A stretch of DNA of 64,000 bases. It comes from Psococerastis gibbosa (taxonomy: Eukaryota > Arthropoda > Insecta > Psocodea > Psocidae). The notes under the pieces were generated by a model. It was not told where the DNA came from. It ran no database searches and saw nothing but the letters and a program-made list of their open reading frames with translations. Below, in pieces: positions 43,981 through 55,304 of the stretch. How positions within the stretch are numbered: position 1 is the stretch's first letter; each line of letters starts with the position of its first letter. The stretch spans positions 12,146,855-12,210,854 of the forward strand of contig OZ020491.1 of assembly GCA_963971405.1 (NCBI GenBank). The letters are read 5' to 3'. A program made the translations under genes and the position numbers.

Positions 43981-44384
43981 CTGTACCCTATAGTACAGTA
44001 CTACTATATAATATAATTGTAGGTATCCATAATAGTGAGAGTTCAAGATAGACATACCGTTTAGCTACCATCAAGGATAATTTTTTAAGTTCTGGTGCTA
44101 CCAGCCAGGTCTAAAATAAACTATGTCCAGGTTAGAGTAAGTAAAAAAAAATTCGGGGTTGATGACGCAGTACCTGTGTCACAAAACAAATGAACAAAAT
44201 CTATTTATGCAGGGACTGAAACATGGATCACGTCTTGAATACATTTGAAGCTGCCTATTGTGTAAGAACCTTATTGTATTTGCACAACATTTATGAGGGA
44301 CAGGCCAGCAATAAGAATTACAGAGGGAACTTTATTACTTTTCTTTAAAATTAATAAATAATAATAAACCTATTACCCTACTTA
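43981..44384. other. No recognised gene
   Basis: Nothing recognised on either strand. Confidence 0.45.
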
Positions 44385-44600
44385 TAGTGGCCCATTGGTC
44401 CCTTGTCCATTGGCAACGACCCCATGGATTTTTGACATTATTTGTATTGTTTCCGTAAGAATTTTTAACCATTGGCAAACTGGTGTGTGTCCTCGATGTC
44501 AACCTACACTGGCTGAAAGCGACAATGGACAAGCTGAGACAAGCTTACCATTGACGCAATAAAGCGATCAAAAGCATAACTTAACGAAGTTCAGTATACG
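44385..44600 (+). repeat. Z repeat, uninterrupted
   Basis: GGCAACGACCCCATGG, TATTTGTATTGTTTCCGTAA, CCATTGGCAAACTGGT, CGATGTCAACCTACACTGGC, GACAATGGACAAGCTGAGAC. This copy serves as the empty-site comparison for the MITE at 51390. Confidence 0.8.
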
Positions 44601-44823
44601 AACTGTCTCCTTTAACACTAGAAAGTATACAATAAACTAAAAGCATCTACATAGATTATCATATAATCGTAATGGCAAAGAAAAATAATTAATTTAAAAA
44701 AGGTTGCCAATGGCAATTTACCATCTTAAAACTAACTTATACGCGGGATCACCCAGAGGCATACCAAACCAATAAGCCATATTTGACAGACTGAGCTTAT
44801 AAAGGAGTTGTATATCGATATAT

Positions 44824-44935
44824 ACTTCTTCTGAGGTTACAATCTCAACGATTGGTTGGCAGCAACTCCTTGCATGTCATCCTCCAGCTCTCCCGGTATT
44901 GCGCCTTCCTCTTTAGCTCTTGGTACGCTCGTACC
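44824..44935 (-). pseudogene. L-A LINE relic, 3' end (outer copy, distal part)
   Basis: On the minus strand: GAGCTAAAGAGGAAGG, TGGAGGATGACATGC, AGTTGCTGCCAACCAATCG and GATTGTAACCTCAGAAGAAG. These give the YQELKRK-to-LLPTNR end of L-A. Its upstream half is at 45184-45395, separated by the plus-strand copy. Confidence 0.8.
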
Positions 44936-45183
44936 TCCATTTCGGTGAGAAGAGCAAAATGGATGGGTCACCTGATCAGACAGGAAGGACTCTTAAGCAC
45001 CATAATAGAAGGCACAATCGAAGGCACCGAGGAAGGCGTACGCAGAAGACCTCAAGAAAGATATGAGATGCGGAACCTACTTGGAACTCAAGAGAACGGC
45101 CCAAGACAGGGAGGAGTGGTGAAGGCGGTGGAAGGATTTGCTGCAAACCAATCGCCAGATTGCAACTACAGAAGAAAAGAAGA
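44936..45183 (+). pseudogene. L-A LINE relic inserted in another L-A copy
   Basis: The plus strand encodes VRRAKWMGHLIRQEGLLSTI, then IEGTIEG and a decayed tail, and ends GATTGCAACTACAGAAGAAA. ACGCTCG on the left and ACGTTCG on the right may be a worn target duplication. Confidence 0.8.
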
Positions 45184-45395
45184 CGTTCGAGCTCTCGCGT
45201 CCTCTTTCACTTGCTTCATGATTTCCATCTTCGACCACCCTCTTCTACTAGTTCCTTTCACTTTGCCCTCAATGATGGTGTGTGCCAGATTTTTGTGTCT
45301 TGAAAATGCCCTAGTCATTTCGCTATTCTGTTTTTTAAGAGGTAACCAGCTGTCTCTCTTCTTCTATAGCCTCTAACACTCTTTCATTCGTCAAG
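45184..45395 (-). pseudogene. L-A LINE relic (outer copy, proximal part)
   Basis: On the minus strand it encodes NERVLEAIEEERQLVTS, a stop, RHKNLAHTIIEG, then MKQVKEDARA, where it is cut. It continues at 44935 going down. Confidence 0.8.
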
Positions 45396-45596
45396 ATATA
45401 AACTAGGCTCAAATAATAACCTCTGATAACCTTTTACTCTAGCAGGGATCAATAAACGGGCCACGAGTGCTAATTTTAATTTTTTTAGTAAACATATTAA
45501 TGCAATTTTTTCAACAAAAGAGCTTATGCTCAATGTCCGGAAGCAAATGTTAATATATAAAAGTAATCGGTTACATGAATATGAAAGCGAGCACAC

Positions 45597-45735
45597 TTGC
45601 TACATTTTCTGAGGGCACGTAAAACAGGCGGTCCCGCGCTTCCCTAGTTGAGTGTAAGACAGAACTTTATAACCCTAACTCCGCTTGCTTGGCTTAGTAA
45701 TTGAACTACGAAGAAAGGCAATATTTAAAACTAGC
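45597..45735 (+). repeat. SINE-1 copy lacking the tRNA head
   Basis: Starts at TTGCTACATTTTCTGAGGGC and keeps TTCCCTAGTTGAGTGTAAGA and CTAACTCCGCTTGCTTGGCT. The promoter-bearing head is missing, so it is 5'-truncated. Confidence 0.8.
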
Positions 45736-45900
45736 ACATGCTCACACAGTTAACTCTTACATTTCTACCTTTTACTTTAGAAGTAAACACTTCTATTTAT
45801 GAATTCGGCTAATAACTCACGTTTGTGCATCAAGTCATCAACCGTAATGTATTGTACTGCAACGATAATATAGCGTTGCACTTATGTGCAAGGGACCTAA

Positions 45901-46041
45901 GGCGTTGTTTCCACATCCGTCAATCGTCAATGAGAAATGTGAAATTGAAGGTTTAGCAGACATTAAAGACATACTAAAAATTCTGCTACCACGTCAAAAC
46001 CATATTTCTCATTGACGATTGACGTATGTGGAAACACCGCC
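45901..46041. mobile_element. PH-short MITE with TAA duplication
   Basis: Begins GGCGTTGTTTCCACATCCGT and ends ACGTATGTGGAAACACCGCC. TAA on both sides (45898-45900, 46042-46044). Loop contains TTTAGCAGACATTAAAGAC and TGCTACCACGTCAA. Confidence 0.9.
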
Positions 46042-46655
46042 TAACCCATATTAGTCCCCTTCAGTAGAATATTTTCGTTTCCGAACTTCAAAGCAAACAC
46101 TCCAACTTTCCAAAGAAGTTGAAAATAAACATATGTTTATTTACTATTTAGGTCTGTGTTTTTGTTCCCCAATCGTTGGACTTTTTCCACTCATTTAAAT
46201 TGTGTTAATCGCGTATTATAATGAGTGCAGCGAATAGGCACTCATCCACTGAACTCTTGGAGATTTTCCCGGTGAGTTACTTCTTAAAGATATACTGTAC
46301 AGGTAGCCCATCTATTATGATAGAAGGTGCATGCGGGTTAGTCTATTGTAAACAACTAGAAATGTACACTTGTATTGCTTTCTGACGTGAAAGCCGTATA
46401 TGGGACTATTATATATCAGTTTGCCTATAATTTTATCAAAAACCCGCTGCATAATGTCCCCAAAAACTATTTTTTTTTTAAATTAGAAACGTCAGTTGCC
46501 ATGACAACGCTATTCAATACGTTGAAACAAACACAATCAGGGTATAGAAACAAGCAATTCCCATAGAAACTCAATTCAGTAGTCCGTTCCGCGATTGAGG
46601 TACGAGCGAGACAACGCAATGGACTCTCAAATGGACATCATTCGTATAGGAAAAT
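46042..46655. other. No recognised gene
   Basis: Nothing recognised on either strand. Confidence 0.45.
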
Positions 46656-46800
46656 ACTGGCGCCCCCCCCCCAAAAAAAAGGTTACCCATCCCCCCTAAT
46701 GCTTTTCTCAGCGCTACGGCCCTAGTCCTAGGAAGTCTCAAGTTAATAAACAGACTCACTTCCCCCGCCAGGCTGACAGGGTTGCTTAAAGCAGAAATAC
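46656..46800 (-). repeat. Y repeat fragment next to a C-tract repeat end
   Basis: On the minus strand AGCAACCCTGTCAGCCTGGC and GTGAGTCTGTTTATTAACTT match the Y copy at 36932. Further left, CGCTACGGCCCTAG and a C run at about 46662-46672 resemble the right end of a hAT-like MITE, but no partner end was identified. Confidence 0.55.
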
Positions 46801-47184
46801 TGATAGCAGACGTTAGAAAAATAAGCAAACAAACAAGGATGTTCAGATTGTTCACTTTGACAAGGTGCTGCAAATCGGATTCTGCCCTTCCACAAGCTAT
46901 GCCGATGGCTACATTAGTGAACAATATTTTAGACCTTACAAGCCAGTCAGAAATATTTGGACTCATAGCCGACTGGTCTAAATCATCCAACTCATCTTCA
47001 GGCTTCAGGTATCTTACAACACCACCCTAATTCTTCATGATCACTCTAGTAATGAGCCAATGGATATTATCATCTGCGGCCGACTGCCTTAAAACTGTTC
47101 AATAAAACAACCGGCTTACCTAACACAGACAAAGCTAAATATTCCGCAATGCGGCTTCCCATGGTTATCAGTATAATACCGCGT
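46801..47184. other. No recognised gene
   Basis: Nothing recognised on either strand; it may be the remainder of the Y repeat. Confidence 0.4.
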
Positions 47185-48725
47185 GACTAAAAGGTTTCCG
47201 ATCTGTCGAGCATTGCTGTACAATACAATCAATATAGCACGCCACGTATACTATCGTTGTTTGACATTTTGTATTTAGTATTAGCTGCGTTATCTTTGAA
47301 GTTGCAACACTATTTATCTTAATGAATTAAACTGCAAATCATTAAAAGCAAATAGTGCAAAGAGTGTATCGTCTATAATAAATTGCTTAGTTGAATGAAG
47401 ACATAAGACTAAAGGTTTCCGATATGCCGAGCATTGCTGTAGAATACATTCAATATAGCACGCCACGTATACTATTGTTGTTTGACATTTTGTATTTAGT
47501 ATTAGCTGCGTTATCTTTGAAGTTGCAACACTATTTATCTTAATGAATTAAACTGCAAATCATTAAAAGCAAATAGTGCAGTGTATCGTCTATAATAAAT
47601 TGCTTAGTTGAATGAAGACATAAGACTAAAGGTTTCCGATATGCCGAGCATTGCTGTAGAATACATTCAATATAGCACGCCACGTATACTATTGTTTGAC
47701 ATTTTGTATTTAGTATTAGCTGCGTTATCTTTGAAGTTGCAACACTATTTATCTTAATGAATTAAACTGCAAATCATTAAAACCAAATAGTGCAAAGAGT
47801 GTATCGTCCTCTATAATAAATTGCTTAGTTGAATGAAGACATAAGACTAAAGGTTTCCGATATGCCGAGCATTGCTGTAGAATACATTCAATATAGCACG
47901 CCACGTATACTATTGTTGTTTGACATTTTGTATTTAGTATTAGCTGCGTTATCTTTGAAGTTGCAACACTATTTATCTTAATGAATTAAACTGCAAATCA
48001 TTAAAAGCAAATAGTGCAGTGTATCGTCTATAATAAATTGCTTAGTTGAATGAAGACATAAGACTAAAGGTTTCCGATATGCCGAGCATTGCTGTAGAAT
48101 ACATTCAATATAGCACGCCACGTATACTATTGTTTGACATTTTGTATTTAGTATTAGCTGCGTTATCTTTGAAGTTGCAACACTATTTATCTTAATGAAT
48201 TAAACTGCAAATCATTAAAACCAAATAGTGCAAAGAGTGTATCGTCTATAATAAATTGCTTAGTTGAATGAAGACATAAGACTAAAGGTTTCCGATATGC
48301 CGAGCATTGCTGTACAATACAATCAAAAGATACTAGTACGCCACGTATACTATTGTTGTTTGACATTTTGTATCTAGTATGAGCTGGGTTATTTTATGTT
48401 AAAGTTGCAACACGATTTGTCTCAATGAATTAAACTGCAAATCATTAAAAGTAAATAGTTCAGAGTGCTTGTATCGTAGTCTCTAATAAATTGCTTAGTT
48501 GAAAGAAGATAAAAGACTGAAATGTTTCTGATCTGTCGAGCAATGCGCCTTTTTACTATCAATACGTATACACTCGTTGTATGACATTTTGTGTTTAGTA
48601 TTCTGGGTTACCCTTTAAGTTTCATCACTATTTGTCTTAGTGAATTAACGTTTAAATCATCAAATGCAAATAATGCAAAGAGTGCACTCTCTAATAAATT
48701 GCTTAGTTGAAAGAGGACATTTTTA
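47185..48725 (+). repeat. Satellite S2, about 217-222-bp monomers
   Basis: GACTAAA or GACTGAA starts units at 47185, 47407, 47624, 47845, 48062, 48280 and 48515 (spacings 222, 217, 221, 217, 218, 235). Units 2 and 4 carry CTATTGTTGTTTGAC plus GTGCAGTGTATCG. Units 3 and 5 carry CTATTGTTTGAC plus GTGCAAAGAGTGTATCG. Pairs 2+3 and 4+5 thus form a repeated dimer. Units 6 and 7 are clearly more diverged. Confidence 0.95.
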
Positions 48726-49146
48726 ATCTTATCTTGAAACTAACTTTGCTCTTAGAAATCCGTATGTAGCTAGCTGCAAGCTCTCTTTTACAGTGACTGT
48801 GAACTAAAAGCGTCCCGGTATTGTATTAGCACAGTAGATTGTTTAATTAAACTTTTATTTAAAAGAATCTGCATGCGCAAATACCTAATGATAAGTGTAT
48901 GCCTATACGACATCACGTATTGTTACAGCATTACGTTATTAACTAAGTAATGTATTTTTTTTAAATGGACTTATAAGCCAGAAAGTTTCGAGCGTCATAC
49001 ACAATGATAATATACATACAGTGCATATTAAATAACAGCAGAAGCACCAATATTATCGTGTAGGGGGTTCTGTTTTCATGCGAGACTGATTACAGAATAC
49101 TTCCAAGCACATATCCAGTGTGTTTCAGCGACGGCGACAATTTGGA
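48726..49146. other. No recognised gene
   Basis: Nothing recognised on either strand. Confidence 0.45.
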
Positions 49147-49154
49147 GCAAACAT

Positions 49155-49480
49155 CAGGGACGCCGACTTTGGGGGGGGCACGGTCCTTTTTGCTCCCGCA
49201 GACTAGTTCCCCCCCCCCCAGAAGCAAGAGCCCTTAGTGCCGTTTATTTATTTGTCTCCTAATATTTCAAACATTAAGATAAAAATAAATCACATAATTT
49301 GGCATTTGCACCGCACCAACTTTTAGAACCTTTTTCGCGCCAATTTTGATCGTATAGCCTACTTTTCTGCATTATAGTTATTTTAAGTAACCATTTACCA
49401 ATGCATTTTCTTAATACTTTCCAGAGTACCGAATTCTTACCCCCCCCCCCCCCCAGAATTTTTAAAATTCGGCGTCCCTA
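49155..49480. mobile_element. hAT-like element, 326 bp, perfect 8-bp duplication
   Basis: GCAAACAT on both sides (49147-49154, 49481-49488). Ends CAGGGACGCCGACTTT and AAAATTCGGCGTCCCTA. A G run follows the left end at about 49171, and C runs stand near 49209 and at 49441-49454 before the right end. No coding sequence. Confidence 0.93.
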
Positions 49481-49488
49481 GCAAACAT

Positions 49489-50214
49489 AACAGAATTATT
49501 GTCAATTTAAAAAAAAAACACGTTTTCTACTCAATTTTGAAGAAAATGACCCAAATGTTCAGATACCGAAGCTTAAATATTTTCGCTCCAGAGGGGTTCT
49601 AGCTGACTTTCAGAAACAGGTATAGGCATACCGATATGTTCGACCAAGCCAACAAATTTTACAACAAAGCACTGAATGTGAAAGCAGAAGATATGGATTA
49701 CATAACAGCTAGCCTTTTTTAAAGTTTCAAAATTACCCCGCGTCATGGAAATATTTTTTCCAACTACAGAAATTTCCCCAGACTAAATTAATCGTAATTT
49801 GAGAAATTACGATCAATAATATTCAGTAGCATACATTGAACTGAACAAGTCACGAACAATGAACAAGGTTGCCTAATCATTAATATGCAGAGATTAAGAG
49901 GAGCAAAATTATTAGTAATCGAAAATAAATTTTAATGTTCAGTTGAATTCTACCTCAAACCCCTTTCCAATAATACATTCATTCAACACTGTTGGGTTTC
50001 ATGACCATATCAATACCAGTTCTACTGCAGCTGTGTCGTAAGGGGAAGTACAAGGAAATGGACTGACTGGTCGGTCACCAAATGTCGGGCACATGTCTAT
50101 GCATATATAATATATTTAAAGCATTAAAAATTTGTTTAAATCGCGATCTCAATGGTGGAAGAGCTATCATATTGCAAAGGGGACAGGGTTGACATCCAAT
50201 CGAATCGAATCCAA
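49489..50214. other. No recognised gene
   Basis: Nothing recognised on either strand. Confidence 0.45.
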
Positions 50215-50400
50215 GGTGGATCAACCCCCCCCCCCTGGAAAAAATATTTTTCTGTGAAAATAACCCCTAATTTTTTACACATAATTTTAAAAACTTCTCA
50301 CTATTTCGCGCATATTTTATCAATCCATTTCTCAGGGGGAGACTCCCGGGCCCCACTTTTTGCCACACGAGTATTATACTATCTGCTGAACCTCTCCCCC
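50215..50400. repeat. C-tract repeat related to 56335-56690
   Basis: A C run at about 50226-50236 is followed by AACTTCTCACTATTTCGCGC, then CATTTCTCAGGGGGAGACTC and CCGGGCCCCACTTTTTGCCA. The same order, with GGGGGAGACCCCCGG, occurs at 56335-56690. No target duplication seen. Confidence 0.6.
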
Positions 50401-51254
50401 TTCTCAGAATTCCTGAGTATCGCCTTGTGCTGGAATTAACTGGGAACATTAGGGAGATGGAATAAGAAAATTGAAACAGCATTTATTAAGATGTGCATAT
50501 GTACAGGTTTGATAAATAAGGTGGAATTAGGCCTATGTCTCTATTTGTACAATATTTCCATTGTGTTGTATTGTGTAGCGTTATATTGTTTGTTTTATTT
50601 TGTGTAACTATCCTGTCCGTTTAAATGCCTAAATACAGATATCTCTTATCTTCTTATCTATCTGTACAGGGCCTACTATTAATTTAATGCCGATACTAAG
50701 AAAAATGATAGAAACAAAAGTGTCTTTACTTAATTATACAATAGCCGAATATACTGAATTGTTGAATATACTGTATATACAGCAGATGCGGAGAATGAGT
50801 CGAGTACAATACGATACAATATGAACGCGAGACCATTTCCACGTGTAATAACCAATTTTCAAATCACAGGTACTCCAATTCATTATAATTATTATTGTGC
50901 AATGTATGCCCAAGCTTTGTTGCAGAATTTTTCCATTACACTAACAACGAAATCGCTTTGAGATGAGTACCCAAACCTGTTTGCCTTGTGTAATATCATA
51001 GCAAATGAAATGCTACCGGAGGAATATTAGTTATTTTAATTTGAAAACACCAAGAGGAAACCGTGGAGGGGTTTCGGTTCACTTTAAATAAAACCGTACG
51101 AGTCAACAGATTTTGCAGCATTAAAAACAATAATTGGTTATAATGTATTTCAATGTTAATGAATATTGTTCTTCATTATTTGGTAAAATTCAATTGATTT
51201 CAATAAGGTTTTAATTTTTAATGGGTGTTTCATAACCATAGGCCTACTTGCAAT
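50401..51254. other. No recognised gene
   Basis: A CTTAT/CTAT-rich stretch near 50640-50668 follows a TGTGTTGTATTGTG segment and may be an old retroposon 3' end. Confidence 0.35.
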
Positions 51255-51835
51255 GGGCCAATACACCTTGCTATACCAACGACCCCATTATTATTTCGGA
51301 GGATTAGAGGTTTTGTTTCTGCCTGAATTTAGGTCATTGGAAAATTGGTACATGTTCTGGTCCTGAATGGAAACCTACACTGCTTATAAGGTGCCCATTC
51401 CATCGACCGGCTGGGGCTATTTACAAAAACAGTGACGTGGTAGCAGACATTCAAGACTTAGGCAGGGTTTCCACCGACCTCGCATTGCAGAATTGACGGA
51501 AATGTTTATTTTCCTCTATGCCATAGTTAAAATTGATCAATGATCATACAGTAAAATCACAAACAAACTAAAATTAAAAAATGGCGTCATGGGATATGTT
51601 AAGTACAAACATTTTAATAGATTTCTATAAAAGGAAAAATTCTAATTTCCGTCAATGTCATTTTTATTCTGCAATGCGAGGTCGGTGGAAACGCCACCTA
51701 AGTCTTGAATGTCTGTTACCACGTCACCGTTTTTGGAAATAGCCCTAGCCGGTCAATGGAATGGGCGCCTAAGCGTCAATGGACAAACTGAAACCAGCCA
51801 AATGACACAGCTAGGTCATTGGCCACAGCTTGTGG
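51255..51835 (+). repeat. Z repeat, interrupted by PH-long copy 6
   Basis: Left part: CAACGACCCCATTATT, GTCATTGGAAAATTGGTA, AACCTACACTGCTTATAA. Right part after the MITE: GCGTCAATGGACAAACTGAA. Together they continue as in 44385-44600. Confidence 0.8.
51390..51769. mobile_element. PH-long MITE copy 6, TAA duplication
   Basis: TAA at 51387-51389 and 51770-51772. Starts GGTGCCCATTCCATCGACCG and ends GGAATGGGCGCC. Inner module GGCAGGGTTTCCACCGACC with mirror GGTCGGTGGAAACGCCACC. The removal of the element and one TAA restores a continuous Z repeat. Confidence 0.93.
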
Positions 51836-51970
51836 AAACTTAGTGCTTCTTATCGGCACCGGTAATCTTGACTTGCAGTAACTTGCAGTCCAACCAATCT
51901 GAAAACACTGGACATCCAATATATTATCCTATGTTCAATAACCTCAATGACTCAATGGCCATGTGTATAT

Positions 51971-52112
51971 CAGAAACGGATCCAGCCCATTTGCGGGGGG
52001 GGGGGGGGGGGTAGTTGTGGGACAAAATAGGAAAACATATGAAGGATCAATTATCAATTAAATCACCAAATTTGGTGAGCTACCCTCCCCCCCCCCTGTA
52101 CCCGTCAATGTA
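51971..52112. mobile_element. hAT-like GGATCC-rich element, diverged
   Basis: CAGAAACGGATCCAGCCCAT, a G run at about 51996-52011, then GGTAGTTGTGGGACAAAATA and ATGAAGGATCAATTATC. A C run near 52087-52097 is followed by TGTACCCGTCAATG. It matches both arms of 20451-20973. No 8-bp duplication was found. Confidence 0.65.
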
Positions 52113-53395
52113 CGATACATTTTAATTTTTCTTGAATGTTTTATATTCAATTCACATAAAGTATAAACTGATCTTTCCAATAATTAACAAGCCTAGGCAT
52201 GAAAAATTAAAAATTGCGAGGGTGGTATTCACTGCTGACGCATCATAATTTTTATTAAAATTATTGTGCAACGCGTATGTGCTCGAAACTGTAGCAGTGA
52301 ACCTGGCTTAGATTGGTGCTTAGGCTGGTTATGAAAACCAGACCTGGCTGGACCTAGCAAATGAAGAAGGGTTCTTCTAGTTATTACAGACGCGACGAAT
52401 TAGGTCTCATAGAAGAATCCTACTTCCGTATGGAGTTCCAACCAGGCCCAGTCCTTTTATAAATTGTAAGCTAGTGGCGGCATATCCAATATGAACTAGT
52501 TTTACTGTGGGTCAAATGTTTCCGCTTGTTAATAAAACGACAAAGTTTGGAGTTAAACAATTAACCATAATTAGACTCCGAAAAGGGGAATTTTAACGAG
52601 CATTTCCTCTCTTGCATTGCATAGGGAGTGGTAATTGACGAAGTGGCCCTTCAACAGTGTTCTAAGTGTTTCGATTTGTAGACTAAAAAAATCACAATTA
52701 GGTCTTTAAAGATTAAAGTGATGCAACACCGCCTAATTTCAAATCTAATCAAGGCTATCGACTAATTTTGGTCTAGTTTTCAAAATAGCCTGCTTTGCTT
52801 TTGATAGTCTGTAACCTCATGACCATTTATTATGATCGAGCAAATCAGAGAAATTTAGATGTACGCTAACTTTCAATTTTTTTTATAAAGAAAGTTATGG
52901 TCAAAAAAATTAATGCCTCGACACATAGACACGAACCTATTATTGTAATAGACATACGAAGTCTTCATAAAAAATAGAAGCTTTCGCGGTTTAAAAAGCA
53001 TCTTATTACCTGAAATAGTATTATTAAAAAAAACTATAAAGTGCATTATACAGATTTTATAGATTATAGAGTATGTAAATCGTAAGAGAATATATATTCA
53101 TATTTTTTATGAAGTTAGCAAAATACTATTCTCAGATGTTTGCAGCCGCGGGTCGGGAATTTAATTAATTTTGTCAAAATTACTGTTTACAGTTTACAAA
53201 AAGTTTGTAGCTCTTTACCTTAATCAAAAGAAGACTCTGCTTCAAGTGTAAAAGTTAGAAGAAACCTTACATTATTTGCACTATTACTTATTAGCAAAGT
53301 GCAGGATCGTATTTTACTTCTTGAGGCAAAACTTTCATTCTGAACCATTTGTTCCAAATTTTTGAAAGAAACTTTTTTTTATTAAATTCTACTCG
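52113..53395. other. No recognised gene
   Basis: Nothing recognised on either strand. Confidence 0.45.
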
Positions 53396-53399
53396 TTAA

Positions 53400-53778
53400 G
53401 AGGATAAGTAGCGTACAATATTGACACTCAAAAATCTGATACATAATATTTTTTATTTAATTTACTAAGCAAGTTTTAAAAAAAAATTGGTGAATTGAAG
53501 TAGTAGAAGACTATTTCGTACATCCTTCGTACCTACGTTTATGGGGTATTTTTAATTTTGTGTACTTTACTCGGGGTATTTTTAGTCCCCAGTAACGTTC
53601 GAAGAACTGCTGTAGGCTACCTATAATTAAAAATATCTTAAAATATAGCGTACAATAGTCTTCTACAACTTGAATAGACTAAATCTATAATAAAATGCTT
53701 AGTAAATTTAATAAAAATAAAAATTTAATAAAAACATCCGATTTTGGGAGGTGCCAATTTCTTATGTTCCACATCCCG
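53400..53778. mobile_element. TTAA-flanked fold-back MITE, copy 3, diverged
   Basis: TTAA at 53396-53399 and 53779-53782. Ends GAGGATAAGTAGCGTAC and TTATGTTCCACATCCCG pair weakly, but TATTTTTTATTTAATTTACT, GTAGTAGAAGACTATTTCGT and AATAGTCTTCTACAACTTGA follow the family order. Confidence 0.72.
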
Positions 53779-53894
53779 TTAAATTTTATAGCCTCAATTT
53801 AATAAATAATATCCCTACGATCAAAACAAAAATCCTGATTTCTAATTTATTCACTGTTTAATGAATTAATTTATTATTAGGGTAATGAAGCCTG

Positions 53895-54114
53895 ATTGAT
53901 CGACATAAAACGTAGCAACTTTAGAATTACGCGCAAATTGAATTGAGACAGGGCTTTCCCTTAAATTGGGCATTTGACCATTGGGCATAATTGATCAACG
54001 CAAAGCCCAGAACAGCAATAAACCAGCAAAGAGCTGTTCTCTCTAAATGGAACCAGTTAGCCCCTCAACTGCCAGTTACAGTATCATAATACTACACAAT
54101 TAATTCAAGTAGAT
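53895..54114. repeat. Left arm of a perfect inverted repeat
   Basis: From ATTGATCGACATAAAACGTA to ACTACACAAT the arm equals the complement of 55703-55907 base for base as far as I could follow; weaker pairing continues to about 54114. Contains AACAGCAATAAACCAGC and AAATGGAACCAGTTAGCCCC. No coding sequence. Confidence 0.9.
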
Positions 54115-54851
54115 TACTTACGCACCACACCACCTAATGGCCACAATGGCTTCGTTACTAGTACACTAATTTAATTTCGCCGATTAACCTAAGAAGGTGG
54201 TCTATTTGCAATTTGATTACGTAGCTTAAAGTCTTTATCAAACTGTAACAGTCTGAAAGTTCATGGTCAACCAAGTTATAAGCATGGGTACATAACAGAA
54301 GGTTGTACGCTAAAATGGCAAAAGTCATGTTTGATACGAAAACTGCAGCTGCAGCCCTTAACTTGTTTCATTGGTTTTTGTGTAGTGGCATAATGCAAGG
54401 GCCGGGAGCCTTTTAGGGAGATGGCGACCAATGTTCGACTTCGGGAAAATTTCTTCACAACTTTCCATTTCATGACCCCCTGAGCCTAAAACCATCCTCC
54501 GTTCAAAATGTTATTATATATATATACTGCATATACACTGTATGTATATCGATTTTGGGAAACACTCTAACTTCCGTAAATATTCCGATTTTGATGAAAT
54601 TTGGCACAATAATTGAACAGACAAATGTTTTGATTGAGTTCGTTAACCAGCTAGATCCACTATTAAGTTACAAGATGGCGGCCGATTGAAACCTTATTTA
54701 ATTCATATGTCAGTTAATATTGGTTGCAGAGGAATGAATTAAAATTTGACTTAAAGCCCGTATTATTATCTACGATATGGTGAACAACACTTTTTACGAC
54801 AAATCAACGATTTCAAGATGACGCCCAGTCAAAGTAAAAATAATTTAATAA
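54115..54851. other. Left spacer of the 2-kb inverted structure
   Basis: A TA-rich stretch at 54514-54550, then AACACTCTAACTTCCG and GATGGCGGCCGATTGAAACC. No gene recognised. The antisense 65-codon frame at 54276-54473 is unassigned. Confidence 0.45.
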
Positions 54852-55301
54852 GGCGCTTATTCCACATACGTCAATAGTCAATAGTAAATATGGTATTGAC
54901 GGAAATTTCAATTTTTTATTGATACACTGCATTCCACATGTTTTTTTCAACTATTAATCACTTTTCTTCTATTGACACGTATGCGCCAAATTTTTGAAAT
55001 TTGTTTGCATATATTTTTTTTTTTAATTTTGTTTGTATTTGTTTTCTTCGGACACTTATTATTTTTAATAAAACCTAATAATAGTAGGAGATCCGAAGTA
55101 AGATCGACCTTCACCGATCTGTTTAATGGATGAAAACTGTTTTATAAACAATCTATTAAAATGTTTGTACTTTGTACTGTTTGCAGCGCGTGATTTTACT
55201 CTATGATCATTGATCAATTTTAACAATGGCATAGAGTAAAATTGAAATGTCCGTCAATACCATATTTACTATTGACTATTGACGTATGTGGAATAAGCGC
55301 C
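54852..55301. mobile_element. PH-short MITE (450 bp) with TAA duplication
   Basis: TAA at 54849-54851 and 55302-55304. Starts GGCGCTTATTCCACATACGT and ends ACGTATGTGGAATAAGCGCC. A partial second module ATTCCACATGTTTTT stands at about 54930. Core GGAGATCCGAAGTAAGATCG as in 23053-23526. It sits between the arms of the 2-kb inverted repeat. Confidence 0.92.
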
Positions 55302-55304
55302 TAA

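Noticed and set aside
46656..46732. Further G/C-tract hAT MITE
   Set aside because: Only a right-end-like CTACGGCCCTAG was seen; the left end and 8-bp flanks could not be found.
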